NCBI GenBank assembly: GCA_025602915.1
Contig: JAHLJZ010000047.1
Span: 111,927 to 175,926, forward strand
DNA: 64,000 nt
Direction of reading: 5' to 3'
Source of the DNA: Paraphysoderma sedebokerense
Taxonomy: Eukaryota > Blastocladiomycota > Physodermatomycetes > Physodermatales > Physodermataceae
The stretch's first letter is position 1. Every line of letters starts with the position of its first letter. Of this stretch, positions 48,897 to 64,000 are shown piece by piece. Under the pieces are notes generated by a model. That model was not told the DNA's origin and searched no databases. It saw only the letters and a list, made by a program, of their open reading frames with translations. Position numbers and translations under genes: made by a program.

Positions 48897-51800
48897 CTAC
48901 TTTGATTTTGATTTGCTCTTTTTCTTCTTCCCGCCTGACAGGGATGGTGACTTGCCTACATTTTCTTTACCCATTATTTTTTTACTACCCTTTCCATTGA
49001 TATATTCCAGTGCTTGTTCAACCGACAAATCTGATTTGGTAGAAGCAGCCGCATTCAGGACACCATTCTCGTTTTTCACTTTCATTGGCAGCTGTTTGGT
49101 TTGATCATTAGCTTGCTTTTCGGTTTTCATGCGCTATGTGGCAAAATATAATACAATACGGGAAAGGTTGCAAATTGACATTTGGTCATTACACTTGAAT
49201 ACCGCAGCGACCAAAAGAGAGTGTGACTTACCGCATGCTGGACAGCCAAGGTGGTCATTAACTGCACCCAATTCCAGCTATCGGTTGATTTTTCGTGTTC
49301 TTTCCCTGCTTTTTCCTCCCACGAAGAATGTACTGATTTTTGAACTTTGATCGCTTCTTTATACTCGCCAGCAAAGAACAACGCTTTCGCAAATTGATGG
49401 TTAATATTCAGGGTAGCAGTATGAGATGGTCCAAAATTGCGAGCGTAAAATTCTGTAACTTGACGGAGGAGTTTTGATGCGGTAGGATACTGACGAAGTG
49501 CGGAAAGGAAGGATGCAACGGAGGACTTGCGTTTAAGATGGAGGGCAAGGTCAGTTTTTTCATGGTTGCCAGTAAGTTCTGAATCGAGAAGTTAACTTAC
49601 GAGATGAGAGATCCAATCAGGGTGATCTAAGCCGTATGTCAAATTCCAGATGCGTTCAACATGTTCCATGTATCGGATGGCAGTTCTAGTTCTTTTCATG
49701 CAGTGCTCAATCACGGCAAGACCAACATAAGAGCTAGCTGTTTCGATACTATCAATGCCATAAACTCTTTCTGATGCCATAACAACAACACGCTGATACT
49801 CGAGAGCTTTCGTGATATATTCCAATTGCTGGTCCGACGACACTTCTTGATCTGGCTGACTTTGTACGAGATTGTACAGGTTTAAATAAAAGTCGGCGAT
49901 AGTACTCAAAACTTTAATAGTTTGAGGATGAATTTGAGAGTAGATTTGTTCATGAAAGAAGAGCGCCTCCTCTAAGCTGGAGATACCCTGATGCGGATGA
50001 CCTGAAGCGAGCTGGTATTGACCATTATTGAATGGTGTTTCAGCAAGAGACGACTAACACAATCACAATGGCACAAAGTTCGATTAATATTGGCGTCAAT
50101 TGGTACAAGCAATGTCGTAAGCAAAAGTAACTTACCCGGAAATCCGTAAATTTCACGATTGGAACATGTGAAACGATGTCATCCTCGTTAATGATAATAC
50201 CACCATTTGCACTCGACTGATACCTTCGTCCCTTTATTTGGACTCCAATTTTGATGCATGCTTCTCTCAAATAAGGAAGGTGTCTGGCAGTGAATTCCTT
50301 CCCCAGAAAGAATTCATTATTCACTTCATATCGATATCGTTTAGCCACCTCAAATCTGACCATCGAATGTAACAATTCTGGTGTTAAGTCCGACAATTGA
50401 GTGCATGAAGGTTCCTCCTTTCCAATCGCCCAAGTTGTTTCAGATGGAGTGAGGAAGGAACTCAACAGTTTCGCTGTGGCTGCAGGTAATTCCCAAGTTT
50501 CAGAAGAGACCATCAACGATCTTGCAATATGTTTGAAACCACGAACAATCATCTCTCGTTGTACCAGAGACAAAAGTGCAGATAAACGAGTTGCGGCAAT
50601 AGCGTTCAATTTCGCTTGATGCTCTTCGATAAACTGGGCGATCAAACCAAGGTATCGAATATTGATACCAGATCGATGCAACAACGATGTCAAAGCGCTC
50701 CCTGTCATCGGAATCTGTGAGGAAACCGCAAGTTCATTGACCTACACGCAGACATGTTAAGTTCACAAGAGTCTATAAATCATCAAAGGTCTCCAACTTA
50801 CCAAACTCGGAACAACAATGTCTTTCAAGTAGCCACAAGCCTTCTTCAATGTGGCCTCTTGATCGACCCGCTTTTCTCCGTCTAGATTTTGGTCCCACGG
50901 GGATCCAATATCCAAGTTGAAACGAAGGTCGAATTCATTGATGAAAGGCATCAAATCAATAGGTTCTTTTGGGGATTCTTGTTTAGAGTCGTCTTCAGTG
51001 TTGGATTTACCGTCCGCCGAATTTTCGCCCTTTTCCCCTACTACTTTGGATTGCTTCCTAGACTCCTCCACTTCTTCCTTACTTCGCTTCACGTGCGTCT
51101 GTAGCTCATGATGGTAATAGGAATCGATCAATTCTCGACGAAGTAAAGTGAATTTATGTGGATAAGTGGGATAATTTGATTCCTTCTGAAGGTCGTCTTG
51201 GAACGAAAGATCGGTCGGCGTTGATCTGGTAGGTTCCAGGATATAAAAACGGTTATCAGTTGCGACAATGCCCTGTTAAAGATCAAGCGTGTCAAAATAA
51301 CAACAGATGAAGCTGAAAAGCGTAATTTCATTATACGCACACGACTGTCAGCACAAAACCAGATATTTTGCTCCTTCCCAAAATCGTCCACGACTTTGTG
51401 CTCATCCCAGTGAAGCTTTTTCGCGAGCGGCTCCAACATTTCATGAAATTTCTCATCACATCGAACTTCACGTTTAATGTCCTCCATGTTCTTTCTCTCT
51501 TCTACATTTGTTGCGTCCTCCAACTCCGGTTCGACACAACCATAGATGATTTTTGCACCTTGAGGTCTGAGAATTCCCGGAAGAACACTCTGACATAAAA
51601 CGCGACGACCCTGATAATCGATGACTGCGCAAAGAGCAGTGCACAATGGAAGTGGTCGCGTCTTGCCACTGGGGTCCAATTGAGTGTTCAATTCAGCAAT
51701 GGCCATTTCAATTTGTCGAGTACCTTCTATATCCTTAGCTGCAGCAACTCTTGCTGCCTCGTTAGGATCATTATGTCCTTCAGTTTTGTACCGATTAGAA

Positions 51801-53417
51801 GTGTCTGTAGGATAAGAAAAAAATATATTGTTCCAAATGAATATGTGTTCCGAATCCGGTTCGTTGTGATTGACGGCGGTCAAAGCACCCTGGGCGATCG
51901 CTTGAACCCCTTGAATGGCAAATTGAACGAATTGGGTATAAGTCGTAGCGAGAGTTCGATCACGTTGAATCAGCGACAAAGATGCCGAATTTGAATCGAT
52001 TGGGAAATATGACTCCTTGGCAGTTTGCACTTCATCATTCCAATCTCTCAAAGCCTCGACGCCGCTGGAATCTAACAACAAATCAGTTCCACCGATGCTT
52101 CCTAAACTGCGGAACATATCAAATGTATGTGTAGTAGCCTCGACCGGTTTTCCACTATCACTGGCTTGCCTGACAATCCAATTCCAAGCTGGTAACGCAG
52201 TAAAAAATGGGATTAATTCAAATCCAGGAGTGACTTCTCCCCACAATTCCAAAAGACGAGCGTAGCCTTTTTTGAACGAAGGCGAGATCGAGCAAAATAA
52301 TTCAATCAGTGTTGGAAATGTTTTGGAAGCAGGAGCAGGGTTGAATTTCTGATTGGTGGATGACTGAACAAAAAACCCTTGTGGGCAGGCGGTAACATGA
52401 TAGAAGCGCGACGGTTGATCGATGAAGGATACTGAGAGATACATGATATCACCACGGATACGTCGGTAAGGAGGACATGGGTTCCAGCCTGAAATACCAA
52501 ATACGTCAAGCACCCTCGGCACTGATGACGATATACTTTGGGGGTAAAATGCCCCGAGATCGGCGAGATCAGGTTGCTGGAAGCTGAAATCATCGAAGGT
52601 CGTCTGAATGTGAGGATCAACTTCTGTCGCTGATTCACGCATCTTCCTCGCTTTTGATCCATTCTGCAATGTCACATATTCGATCTCGGGATCTTGCAAT
52701 AACGCTTCCTCTTTCGGAACAATATCTTTAAATAAACATATACCAGAATCTACGGCAGGGAAAAAGGAAGCGTGGCTGGAGAAGGCTGCCTTTGGCCCGA
52801 GCAATAGGTCTCTAATCTTCATCAAGTGAATTCTAACAAATCGCTCATTGTACTTGTCAATATTTAAGACGAGCGGATCGTTCAAGTTGAACTTAGGGAT
52901 GGTAGAAATGGTGGACTCATCTGACAGTCTACGTCCTTTGTATGAGAGGTACGAGCAAGTATATTGAAAGCATGATGGGTTCTCGAGAATGGCATTTCTA
53001 ATGTCTCCAATCGATTCGTTCAGAGTGACTTGGAACTTTAAATCGTTGCCGTTGGGCAATGTAACACGAAGGGCAAACTGTTGCGTGGAAATCGCCTTTT
53101 CTACGACATACAGAAACGGAAGAATCAATCTTTACATCCCGATTTAAAACATATTCCCAAACTCAAATTGTATAGCTACGTTCTGAGGGTATATAAATCG
53201 ACCCATCAAACTGTCGTATCGAAAACTATTCAGAATCTGCAATAATCCATTGCTTCTGGGACCAGTACCCAGTGCAACGAAGTACCGGGTCCAGAGGACA
53301 CATTGAATGAAATGAAGAATACAAACCGACATCAGCAGCCGCTATTTGGGATTCTGCTACAGCAGAACTATCGGTTTTGGTGGAAGGCATGTTGTTGTGA
53401 GTAGATGATGCGAGCAT
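48897..53417 (-). CDS. CLU1: Clustered-mitochondria protein CLU1/CLUH
   Basis: Exon 1 (start 53417, or 53390) is joined by a ~250-nt intron at 53106 to a large exon. The N-terminal Clu region reads FALRVTLPNGNDLKFQVTLNESIGDIRNAI, a ubiquitin-like CLU_N, then DIRDLLLGP-like text. The central CLU domain runs through DLLLDSSGVEALRDWNDEVQTAKE and VCAVIDYQGRRVLCQSVLPGILRP. The later section HRSGINIRYLG and the TPR region (about 49920-49380) end in a Lys/Ser-rich tail KKKKSKSKSK. CLU1/CLUH binds mRNAs for mitochondrial proteins and spaces mitochondria (family knowledge). The upstream start gives ten more residues; I used the first in-frame ATG. Confidence 0.92.
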
Positions 53418-53765
53418 TCGTTCCGATTGCCTGCCAGAAAGGATTCGGCCGAAATTTTGACGTTTTTGTTTGTACCAACTGTCACGTGTGATGTTGAAGA
53501 CGATGATTCGATGATGTGAATCCGGTGAATTCCGAATACCGATGGAAGCGCTAGAAAGGAAAAATATTTTACACAAATATTTGTAATGCAATCCCGATGG
53601 GGCGAAATTATTAAAGGGCACTTTATTCTGCCAACCGCTTTTTTACCGTTTATTCATTAAATGTTTAATGGATTTTTACTATTGTAATCCGCGTATGACA
53701 GTGTTAAATCTAATCTACTTCTTAATATAATATTTACTACGATTATTTGCATTATCTTTGATTCA
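53418..53765. other. Spacer between CLU1 and PTC7
   Basis: About 350 bp between two minus-strand genes; AT-rich and without a supported gene. Confidence 0.4.
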
Positions 53766-55094
53766 TTATGAAGACTTCACAACCTTGTAAGCGAGAATGG
53801 TAATCTATAAAATACAATTAAGTAAGCCTTCTGTACAGAGAGGTTGATTTTGAAAAAATAATCCTAGTTTCTATTACTTACGTCGTCCGGTTTTCCTCCT
53901 TTTTATGATAAATTCAGTAATGCGAAGTACGATTTAGCTATCAGATATTTTACACAGATCGGATATTCTAAAAAATGAAAACTCACCAGTCTTATCTGTT
54001 TTTTTGTATTTATTGTACGCTTGAATGTGCGGTGAAACTCGATCCTTTTGACTCATGAATTTCACAGCCTGTTTTCCAAGGACTTCCGCAAGCTTTGTCA
54101 TTGAACCTTGAGAACTATTTTCTGTTATTCGAATAGTTTTGATGATATCCTCGTCAAACGAATTGTCGAATAAACCATCACTTGCCACCAACACGACTGT
54201 AGAGAAAATATGCAATTAGCTATATGGTTTACTTTACTTAATCTGAAGACTGCTTTGAACGAATACACGTACTGTCTCCATCTCTCAAAGTATGCTTTTC
54301 TTCCCTGGCGCCGCCCACTTGATTTCTCGCAAACGGATCCATTGATAATTGAAATGGCCTTTACCATCAAATTTTGAAATCAGACTTGAATTATTATTTA
54401 ATATTGGCTACTATAAGCATTACTTACGTATTAAATTTAATCATTTGCATCATCGGTGAAGATTTAAAGACAATCTTGCCGTCACGTACAATCATGTAGA
54501 GGGTATCACCAATCGAGGCGCTTGTGAGCTCGGCCTAATTATGATATTCATCGTTAGATTCTATTTGCAGCCTCCAAATGACATAGCAACTCACATTTGA
54601 TCGTTCAAATTTTAGCAATGCAACCGTAGAGCCGCCTTTCTCCAACAAGTTGCTGTTCAATAATTTGCTATGCCCTTTCGCCAAAATATCTTTTGGCGTC
54701 CTGTCCGACTTTGAAGCCTTTTGACAGCTATAAAATAATACTGTCAAGTTTCGTTTCAGAAAAGTTTTTTTGAATTTTACTTACAAGTTCATCAATCCCC
54801 AGCTAAAGTATTTTGGATCAACGCCCTGATAATGAAAATTGATTAAATCAGAAAGAGTTCGTATAAGTAAAATCGGATAAGTTTGGATATTTCAAATACC
54901 TTGACTCTAAAATCCCCGACACCGTCTGCAACAGAGAAAAAGATGGCGTTTCTCTTTTTGGAAACATAGAAAGCATCATCGCCGCAATCTTGCGAGATCT
55001 TAATCTTATCGGAACCAGGACCAGTTACGCCAGACTTTATCTCCCCTTTGCACCAAGCGCCTCCAACCAAATCTGCATTAGGAAATTCACACAT
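53766..55094 (-). CDS. PTC7: PTC7-type PP2C phosphatase (likely mitochondrial)
   Basis: Exons from 55094 give CGDDAFYVS, IFFSVADGVGDFRVK and GVDPKYFSWGLMN; a Ser/Lys stretch with GGSTVALLKFE; ASIGDTLYMIVRDG; PFQLSMDPF; and, after splicing, IVLVASDGLFDNSFDEDI and GGKPDDITILAYKVV. These are the metal-binding Asp motifs of PPM phosphatases in the PTC7/PPTC7 order, which controls coenzyme Q production in yeast. The final two exons (last stop 53766-53768) are short but fit both splice rules and the family C-terminus. The first ATG at 55094 may not be the true start: an acceptor-like TTAG lies at 55133, so an upstream exon with a targeting signal is possible. Confidence 0.8.
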
Positions 55095-55132
55095 TAATTT
55101 CGGAATTTCGTCATAGTCAATATGGGAATGTC

Positions 55133-55480
55133 CTAACCGAAACCACCTCGAGATGATTGACTTCGGGGGCTGTCATCGTCATCGGGCTCTTCCTCGGATT
55201 CTGGCTCTTGAGGTTCAGTATCGCCAAACCCCAAACCAGGGTTTGAAAAGTCATCATCATTAAAGCCTTGAAAATTGGCAAACGGATTTAGATCTTTCTT
55301 ATTGGTGCCTTGAGAGGTGGCGAAAGGATTCAGATCATCATCATTAGTGCTTTGAGAAGTGGCGAAAGGACTCAGATCATCATCAGTGCGTTTAATCAAC
55401 GAAGAAGATCTAAGAATGCCTGCTTCGCCGTAAACAAAGAGTGATATGAGAAAGATCAATGTAATTGTCTGAAACTTCAT
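55133..55480 (-). CDS. Small secreted protein with DDLNPFATSQ repeats
   Basis: The ATG at 55480 opens a 115-aa protein with a clear signal peptide (residues 1-20). A KR at 30-31 could be a Kex2 site. The next part has three repeats of about 14 residues (DDLSPFATSQSTN, DDLNPFATSQGTN, KDLNPFANFQGFN) and a partial fourth, then an acidic end and SRGGFG. It has no cysteines after the signal. TATAAATT lies 43 nt upstream. The stop codon is only 38 nt before the phosphatase ATG, which makes separate transcription units doubtful. I recognise no family. Confidence 0.65.
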   Translation of the reverse strand: MKFQTITLIFLISLFVYGEAGILRSSSLIKRTDDDLSPFATSQSTNDDDLNPFATSQGTNKKDLNPFANFQGFNDDDFSNPGLGFGDTEPQEPESEEEPDDDDSPRSQSSRGGFG

Positions 55481-55522
55481 TTTTAAGTATGCCGATGAAT
55501 TCAATTATTTGGCAGTAACTCC

Positions 55523-55530
55523 AATTTATA
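55523..55530 (-). promoter_or_regulatory. TATA box of the DDLNPFATSQ-repeat gene
   Basis: TATAAATT on the minus strand, 43 nt before the ATG at 55480. The remaining stretch to 56308 has no supported gene. Confidence 0.45.
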
Positions 55531-56308
55531 CTTCGAAGATCGGTGTTAACTTTGCAGCACTGAATTAAAACTCTCCTGAATTGCACAGCTGTTGTATTTG
55601 CACCGCCTGCAATCGAGCTACGCTTTGCTGAAATCTTGCACAGGAGTGCTTGAAAATAGTATTACTAGTAGTTTTATCTTCCTTCGGATGAATTCTGAAA
55701 CTTGCGTTGCTGACAAGTCCCTTTCTACGCGACGAAAGTGTTGTTAGCAACGCAGGACCAAAGCGTATAGATAAGCTCATATGAGACAGTGCCGTTGTAG
55801 AAGATTCGGAGATTCAGATTGTGAATTCTCATCAAAGAGCTTTATATCAATTAATTTCAGCATTCAATTTACTTTTGAAACGAGTCCGCATCTCAAGGCA
55901 CTGGGCACCAATGAAAGTTCATCCGACAGAAGTTCCGGTTTACGTTGAAAATTAATTGTCGACTTTGAGGATTATATTTCAGATATGACAAAAAAAATTC
56001 ATAATGTCCGTTTCCTCGTTGAGTAATATGGCTTACTGATATTTTCCGCAGAATTACAGAAAATAGTCGGACCAATTTTCAGAATCTGAGTTTCAATTTG
56101 AATGTGGCAGGCGATAGTAGTTTCTCGGGAGTTAACAACGTCCGACAGCAATGTGGATTTATGGAAGAATATGCTTTGAGGATATTAATGATTCATTCAA
56201 TTATATGCGGAGAAAGTACACTCAAATAACCACATAAACTAGAAAAATAAAAGCTTAACACAAAAGAGTCTAGCAAACCAAGCTTCCCCTCATATTTCGC
56301 TGCAGCCA

Positions 56309-57897
<1,589 letters not shown>

Positions 57898-58393
57898 TTT
57901 TGTGTATATCTAATTGCGAGAATGAGATTAAGAAGGGCGGAGTGGAGTAAGATGGCAGTTTCTAGCTTTTGTGGGAATGCAAATTTTTGTTTATTTTGAC
58001 CCTTGATTGTGGGTGTGAGTCTTGCGGGATGCGCGATCATTATCTGATGATGAGATGAGAACTCTGAAACACAAACTGATGAGATTATAAAACGCATAGA
58101 TTAAGTCAAAATTATCTTATTTATTTTGATTGATTCTGTCAATATCAATATAAAAATGTAACGCTCCTGGTACAGGCCGCTAGTGGAGTTGGAAAGGATT
58201 TTGTTCAGGAGTACGCCGTAGAAATTGACATCGACGATGGATAAGCAATAAAGAAAAAACTTGTGAAATTCGTGTTTAATTATATAGGATGACAGTCGCA
58301 GATTATTTCTCTTTCTCATCCATGTCAGTTTTGGTGTGCTCTTATACAATGTTTTGGCTACACTGATCTGCAGCATTGCCTTCATCTACATGT
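57898..58393. other. Intergenic spacer LYS1 / phosphoglucomutase
   Basis: About 500 bp. A minus-strand open frame of 94 codons (58101-58385) is unsupported. Confidence 0.35.
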
Positions 58394-61033
<2,640 letters not shown>

Positions 61034-61305
61034 TCAAAAACTGCAGATATAATATGTCTACGTTCAGATGAGAATTGCCAAAGTTCAAGGGAACGAAGCG
61101 GACTATGAATTCGGGCGAATATCAACTCGCAGTAAGCAACAATGGTACTCTCGGCATGGCCTCACGTTGATCCTTTGCGGATCTCTCGGACGTCAAGATT
61201 GGACTGATACAGAGCATTATTTAATTTAGTAGGAAAGTAGGGATTTCAGAATGCAATTAATATCGTGTTTATTGTATATTTTATTTCATATTACACGTCT
61301 GGTAT

Positions 61306-62649
61306 CTAATTAGTCTGCTGCATTGATTCCGGCAAGAACATCTTGCGCACTGAATCTTGAACCATCGAAGCTGCAATATCTTTATATTGATCTTCTAAGG
61401 CATTCATTTGCTTTTTCATCCACCCCATTACATTTTTCCTCACATTCTCTTCAAATTGTACGAAAGCGGCCTTGATGGGATTTCTTTTAACCAACGTTCG
61501 CCTAATTGTCGGGCCATCAGGAGCCAATTCTGATGGCGGGTGGAGATATTCTTCTGGGATATATCGTCGTAAAACGGTGCTGAGGGAAGAGTGAACAGCG
61601 GTTGTGATATCACGGACTTGTTCAAGGAATTGATTGTGAACAGCATTGTTGGTTTCTCGAATGATGGAGCGAACTAATTTGTTAATTCGTACTTCGTACC
61701 AATTTTGAACTACGGACCAGCTGGTAAGAGCAGACCACAATCCTCGTTTGCGATGACGACTCTGAGTCGACAATGCCGAAGAGAAGGAATTAGAGTCGTC
61801 GTTATCAACAGCATCCTCGAACACTTCGTCTTCTTCGTTGAAATCCGTCAATTCGTGGGACTGGACTGGCTTTGTATTAGAAGTAGATGACGAGGACAAA
61901 GATGAAGAACGACTAGGGCTTTCTGTGTCTTCAACCAAATCAGGTTTGACATCAGATAGTTGGTGAGACCGAAGATGCTTCTGTGCAAGTTCTCTCGCCT
62001 CTGCAACGTCAATATGTTTCGGTTTTGATCCATCATCAGTGTCAAACCACACTTCGTCGGTGTATCCATCTCCGTCATCATCTACCAACACAACAGCATC
62101 GGTTCTTACATCCTTGATATCCCCGTTTTCAAGAAGTTCAGGTCTACGTTGTTTGATATAGAAATAATTCTTCATTCCTTGAATGATCGCATTCGCCATG
62201 GTTTGAATACCCTTGTGGGTTTGAGGATCAATTTTGGATTTTAACAAATTCACAAAAGCATCACCAATTTGTTTGATATGCCCTGCCACCTTTTCAATGA
62301 TATTTTTATGTTTAGGTGTGATCTCTTCTTCAGTTGAATCCTTTAATGTCATCAAATTTTCCATGGCCCCTCGAAAAATGGCAGGTACAGGCTGAACAAG
62401 AAGATGCTTGATATTGTTGAAATCCTTCGTCATTGATTCAATCATACCGGGACGAAGTGACTCTATTTTAGCGTCGATCAAATTCGTGTTGATGTATCCG
62501 ATTATGCCGTCGGTTATGATTTCGTTTCTTGAAGGCGGAACATGATGAAGACCTTTGGTGACTTGTAATTTAGAGCGTTCTGGACTAGCTGCAGCAAATA
62601 CTGCAAGCGAAATGAAGCAACTGACAAAAATGAAGTTGCGGATGTTCAT
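61306..62649 (-). CDS. Secreted proprotein B, paralogue of the 38367-39683 protein
   Basis: The frame runs further upstream, but the ATG at 62649 gives the signal peptide (NFIFVSCFISLAVFAA), as in the paralogue; 447 aa, one open frame and no intron needed. Shared features in the same order are GIIGYINTNLI, LLVQPVPAIFRGA, QGMKNYFYIKQRRP, a DDDGDG loop (190-195) with DEVWFD, an acidic Ser-rich spacer, RHRKR (298-302), IIRETNNAVHNQFLE, IPEEYL, a second KR (388-389), and a C-terminal amphipathic helix with GWMKKQMNALEDQYKDIAAS. The first KR of the tail falls at the same place as in copy A. The conserved dibasic sites suggest processing by a Kex2-type protease in the Golgi. No known family; function unknown. 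Confidence 0.87.
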   Translation of the reverse strand: MNIRNFIFVSCFISLAVFAAASPERSKLQVTKGLHHVPPSRNEIITDGIIGYINTNLIDAKIESLRPGMIESMTKDFNNIKHLLVQPVPAIFRGAMENLMTLKDSTEEEITPKHKNIIEKVAGHIKQIGDAFVNLLKSKIDPQTHKGIQTMANAIIQGMKNYFYIKQRRPELLENGDIKDVRTDAVVLVDDDGDGYTDEVWFDTDDGSKPKHIDVAEARELAQKHLRSHQLSDVKPDLVEDTESPSRSSSLSSSSTSNTKPVQSHELTDFNEEDEVFEDAVDNDDSNSFSSALSTQSRHRKRGLWSALTSWSVVQNWYEVRINKLVRSIIRETNNAVHNQFLEQVRDITTAVHSSLSTVLRRYIPEEYLHPPSELAPDGPTIRRTLVKRNPIKAAFVQFEENVRKNVMGWMKKQMNALEDQYKDIAASMVQDSVRKMFLPESMQQTN

Positions 62650-62925
62650 GGCGATCCAAAAGGCAATTTGCGCGGGACTAAAGCGACCTTCAAACACTTT
62701 AAATCATATAGCTTCTCCGGTATAGTACCCTCCATCGGCAACACTAACATTTCGGCTAATCTGATATTGAAACGTGATGGCATTGAATCCCCTCGTCAGA
62801 GCTTTGGAGGATGGAGAATGGCTCCAATGGCAGCCGGGCAGCGTGTTCATGTTGACACGACACAAGGGGAAGGGGGAAACTTCGGCGCGTGTTGCACCGT
62901 CATCCCCAAATTAAGCAAAGTATCT

Positions 62926-64000
62926 TCAATACGAGATATTGTGTCGGATTTCTCCCCTTAGATCAGCAAAGAGTTCCAAATCTATGAGTTTTAAGTCTGG
63001 CTCTTTTATTGCATAGGATGCCTTAAGACTATACGTCATATCAGCTGACTTCAACCGAGAAGGCCAGGATGCGTTTGAACTTTGATATGGGTATTTCAAA
63101 TTCTGAGTTTTGTTGTGCATGGGCCAAAATAAATAAAATATTGAATCCCCTACGACCATTATTAGACTAACGACCCTTCATTGCGACATTACGGACCACG
63201 GTAAATGCAAACACGGAGATGTCATCTTTTGAATAAAGAAAAAATTTAAGCCTGTCAATCTATTTGTGTTGAAAGGAATATTAGTCAAATCATACAAACC
63301 TCGAACAAAGTGACCTAGGTTTTGTTGCTTTAGAATATTTCTTTCAGCTTTGTACACCAACACTTTAGCCAAACTACCCAGCACTCTATTGTATTTGGGT
63401 TTAAGCTCCTTTGATATTTTAGCCTCAGGCATCCTAACTTTGCTGTAATTGTTTTGCAAGACTTCAAGAACTTCAATCGTCGGAACATGATCGAAGAAAC
63501 CTGCGGTACCAGCAATGACGACTGACGGAAAAGGAAAAGTAAGTCATCCGTACGGAAATATCGAACAATCAGGTCGGCAGAAAATGGTTCTTACGATCTC
63601 CTTTACTCAGTCTATGCTCCTTAATTTGGCATACACTATCCAGGTCCATGTCGACTTTAGGGTTAAGTAGTTGTAATCTGTGTATTAGAACATGTAATAT
63701 GATTGATAATAATTGCAATGATGATAGACTTTAGTGAGTACAAAAGAATTGGTCGGGACGTTAATTGCATATGAACAAACCCAGGATTTCGACTAGAAGC
63801 TTCATTTGCTGACTCGTAAATTACTTGTTCGTTGCGAATAATCAAGTAATTTGCATCCCCTACTTTGCCTGTCATCAATACAGCCTTTCTCAGAAGGGAG
63901 ATACTACGTTACAATTTGGAACATTTTTCAAGATAAGCAATTGTGACATACCTTGCTTTGATCAAATCTTAGAACTATCGCAGACGAAGTGCTGCCATCA
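62926..64000 (-). CDS. Partial gene of unknown function, continues beyond the right edge
   Basis: Exons can be read on the minus strand: at the edge, SSAIVLRFDQSK; then GKVGDANYLIIRNEQVIYESANEASS (about 63850-63770); FFDHVPTIEVLEVLQNNYSKV (near 63500); ELKPKYNRVLGSLAKVLVYK with HFVRG; and a last exon (about 63140-62926) DSIFYLFWPMHNKTQNLKYPY ending RGEIRHNISY. The last two join in frame. The first junction at the edge did not fit a simple phase, so the upstream structure is uncertain. I do not recognise the protein. Confidence 0.5.

Noticed and set aside
58101-58385. 94-codon minus-strand frame between LYS1 and PGM
   Set aside because: AT-driven composition with no domain or signal.

Overview
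The window is nuclear DNA of a fungus-like eukaryote: about 40% GC by eye, standard stop codons, about one gene per 2.5 kb, and many GT-AG introns of roughly 50-120 nt. A NAD-dependent, lysine-forming saccharopine dehydrogenase (LYS1, alpha-aminoadipate pathway) and a stand-alone anthranilate phosphoribosyltransferase (TRP4) point to Fungi. A CatSper-like one-repeat cation channel, a Patched-type RND protein, SMYD5 and ABITRAM are mostly lost in Dikarya, so I infer a zoosporic or other early-diverging fungus. The species cannot be read from the sequence.

Region 1 (1-12 kb) is a lineage-specific cluster. Five paralogous genes for small secreted proteins share an eight-cysteine module (CxC...CxCG...C..APNWPF...NCPDP...C...C), and most have a nearby TATA-like box. 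Two end in GPI-type hydrophobic tails, one lacks the middle of the module, one carries two modules around a Gly/Asn-rich linker, and one has a 17-nt deletion that breaks the frame. A multi-exon Patched-related gene and a broken Ty1/copia gag with a candidate LTR lie inside the cluster.

Region 2 (12-38 kb) is housekeeping: a SART3/Prp24-like splicing factor, a reticulon, a GH35-type glycosidase with an apparent frameshift, TRP4, the NatB subunit NAA25, ABITRAM, SMYD5, the GPI-transamidase subunit GAA1/GPAA1, and an intron-containing tRNA-Lys(UUU).

Region 3 (38-64 kb) mixes secreted unknowns with conserved genes: a CatSper-like channel, an NRAMP metal transporter with an 11-nt exon, an F-box/ankyrin protein, CLU1, a PTC7-type phosphatase, LYS1 and phosphoglucomutase. 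Two dispersed paralogous proproteins (38367-39683 and 61306-62649), with no introns seen, have a signal peptide, a DxDxDG calcium-like loop and two conserved dibasic Kex2-type sites. A third small secreted protein (55133-55480) carries DDLNPFATSQ repeats behind a KR site. A minus-strand gene of unknown function runs off the right edge.

The best candidates for an undescribed system are the eight-cysteine cluster and the pair of dibasic-processed proproteins. Both look like secretome expansions; nothing in the sequence fixes their function.
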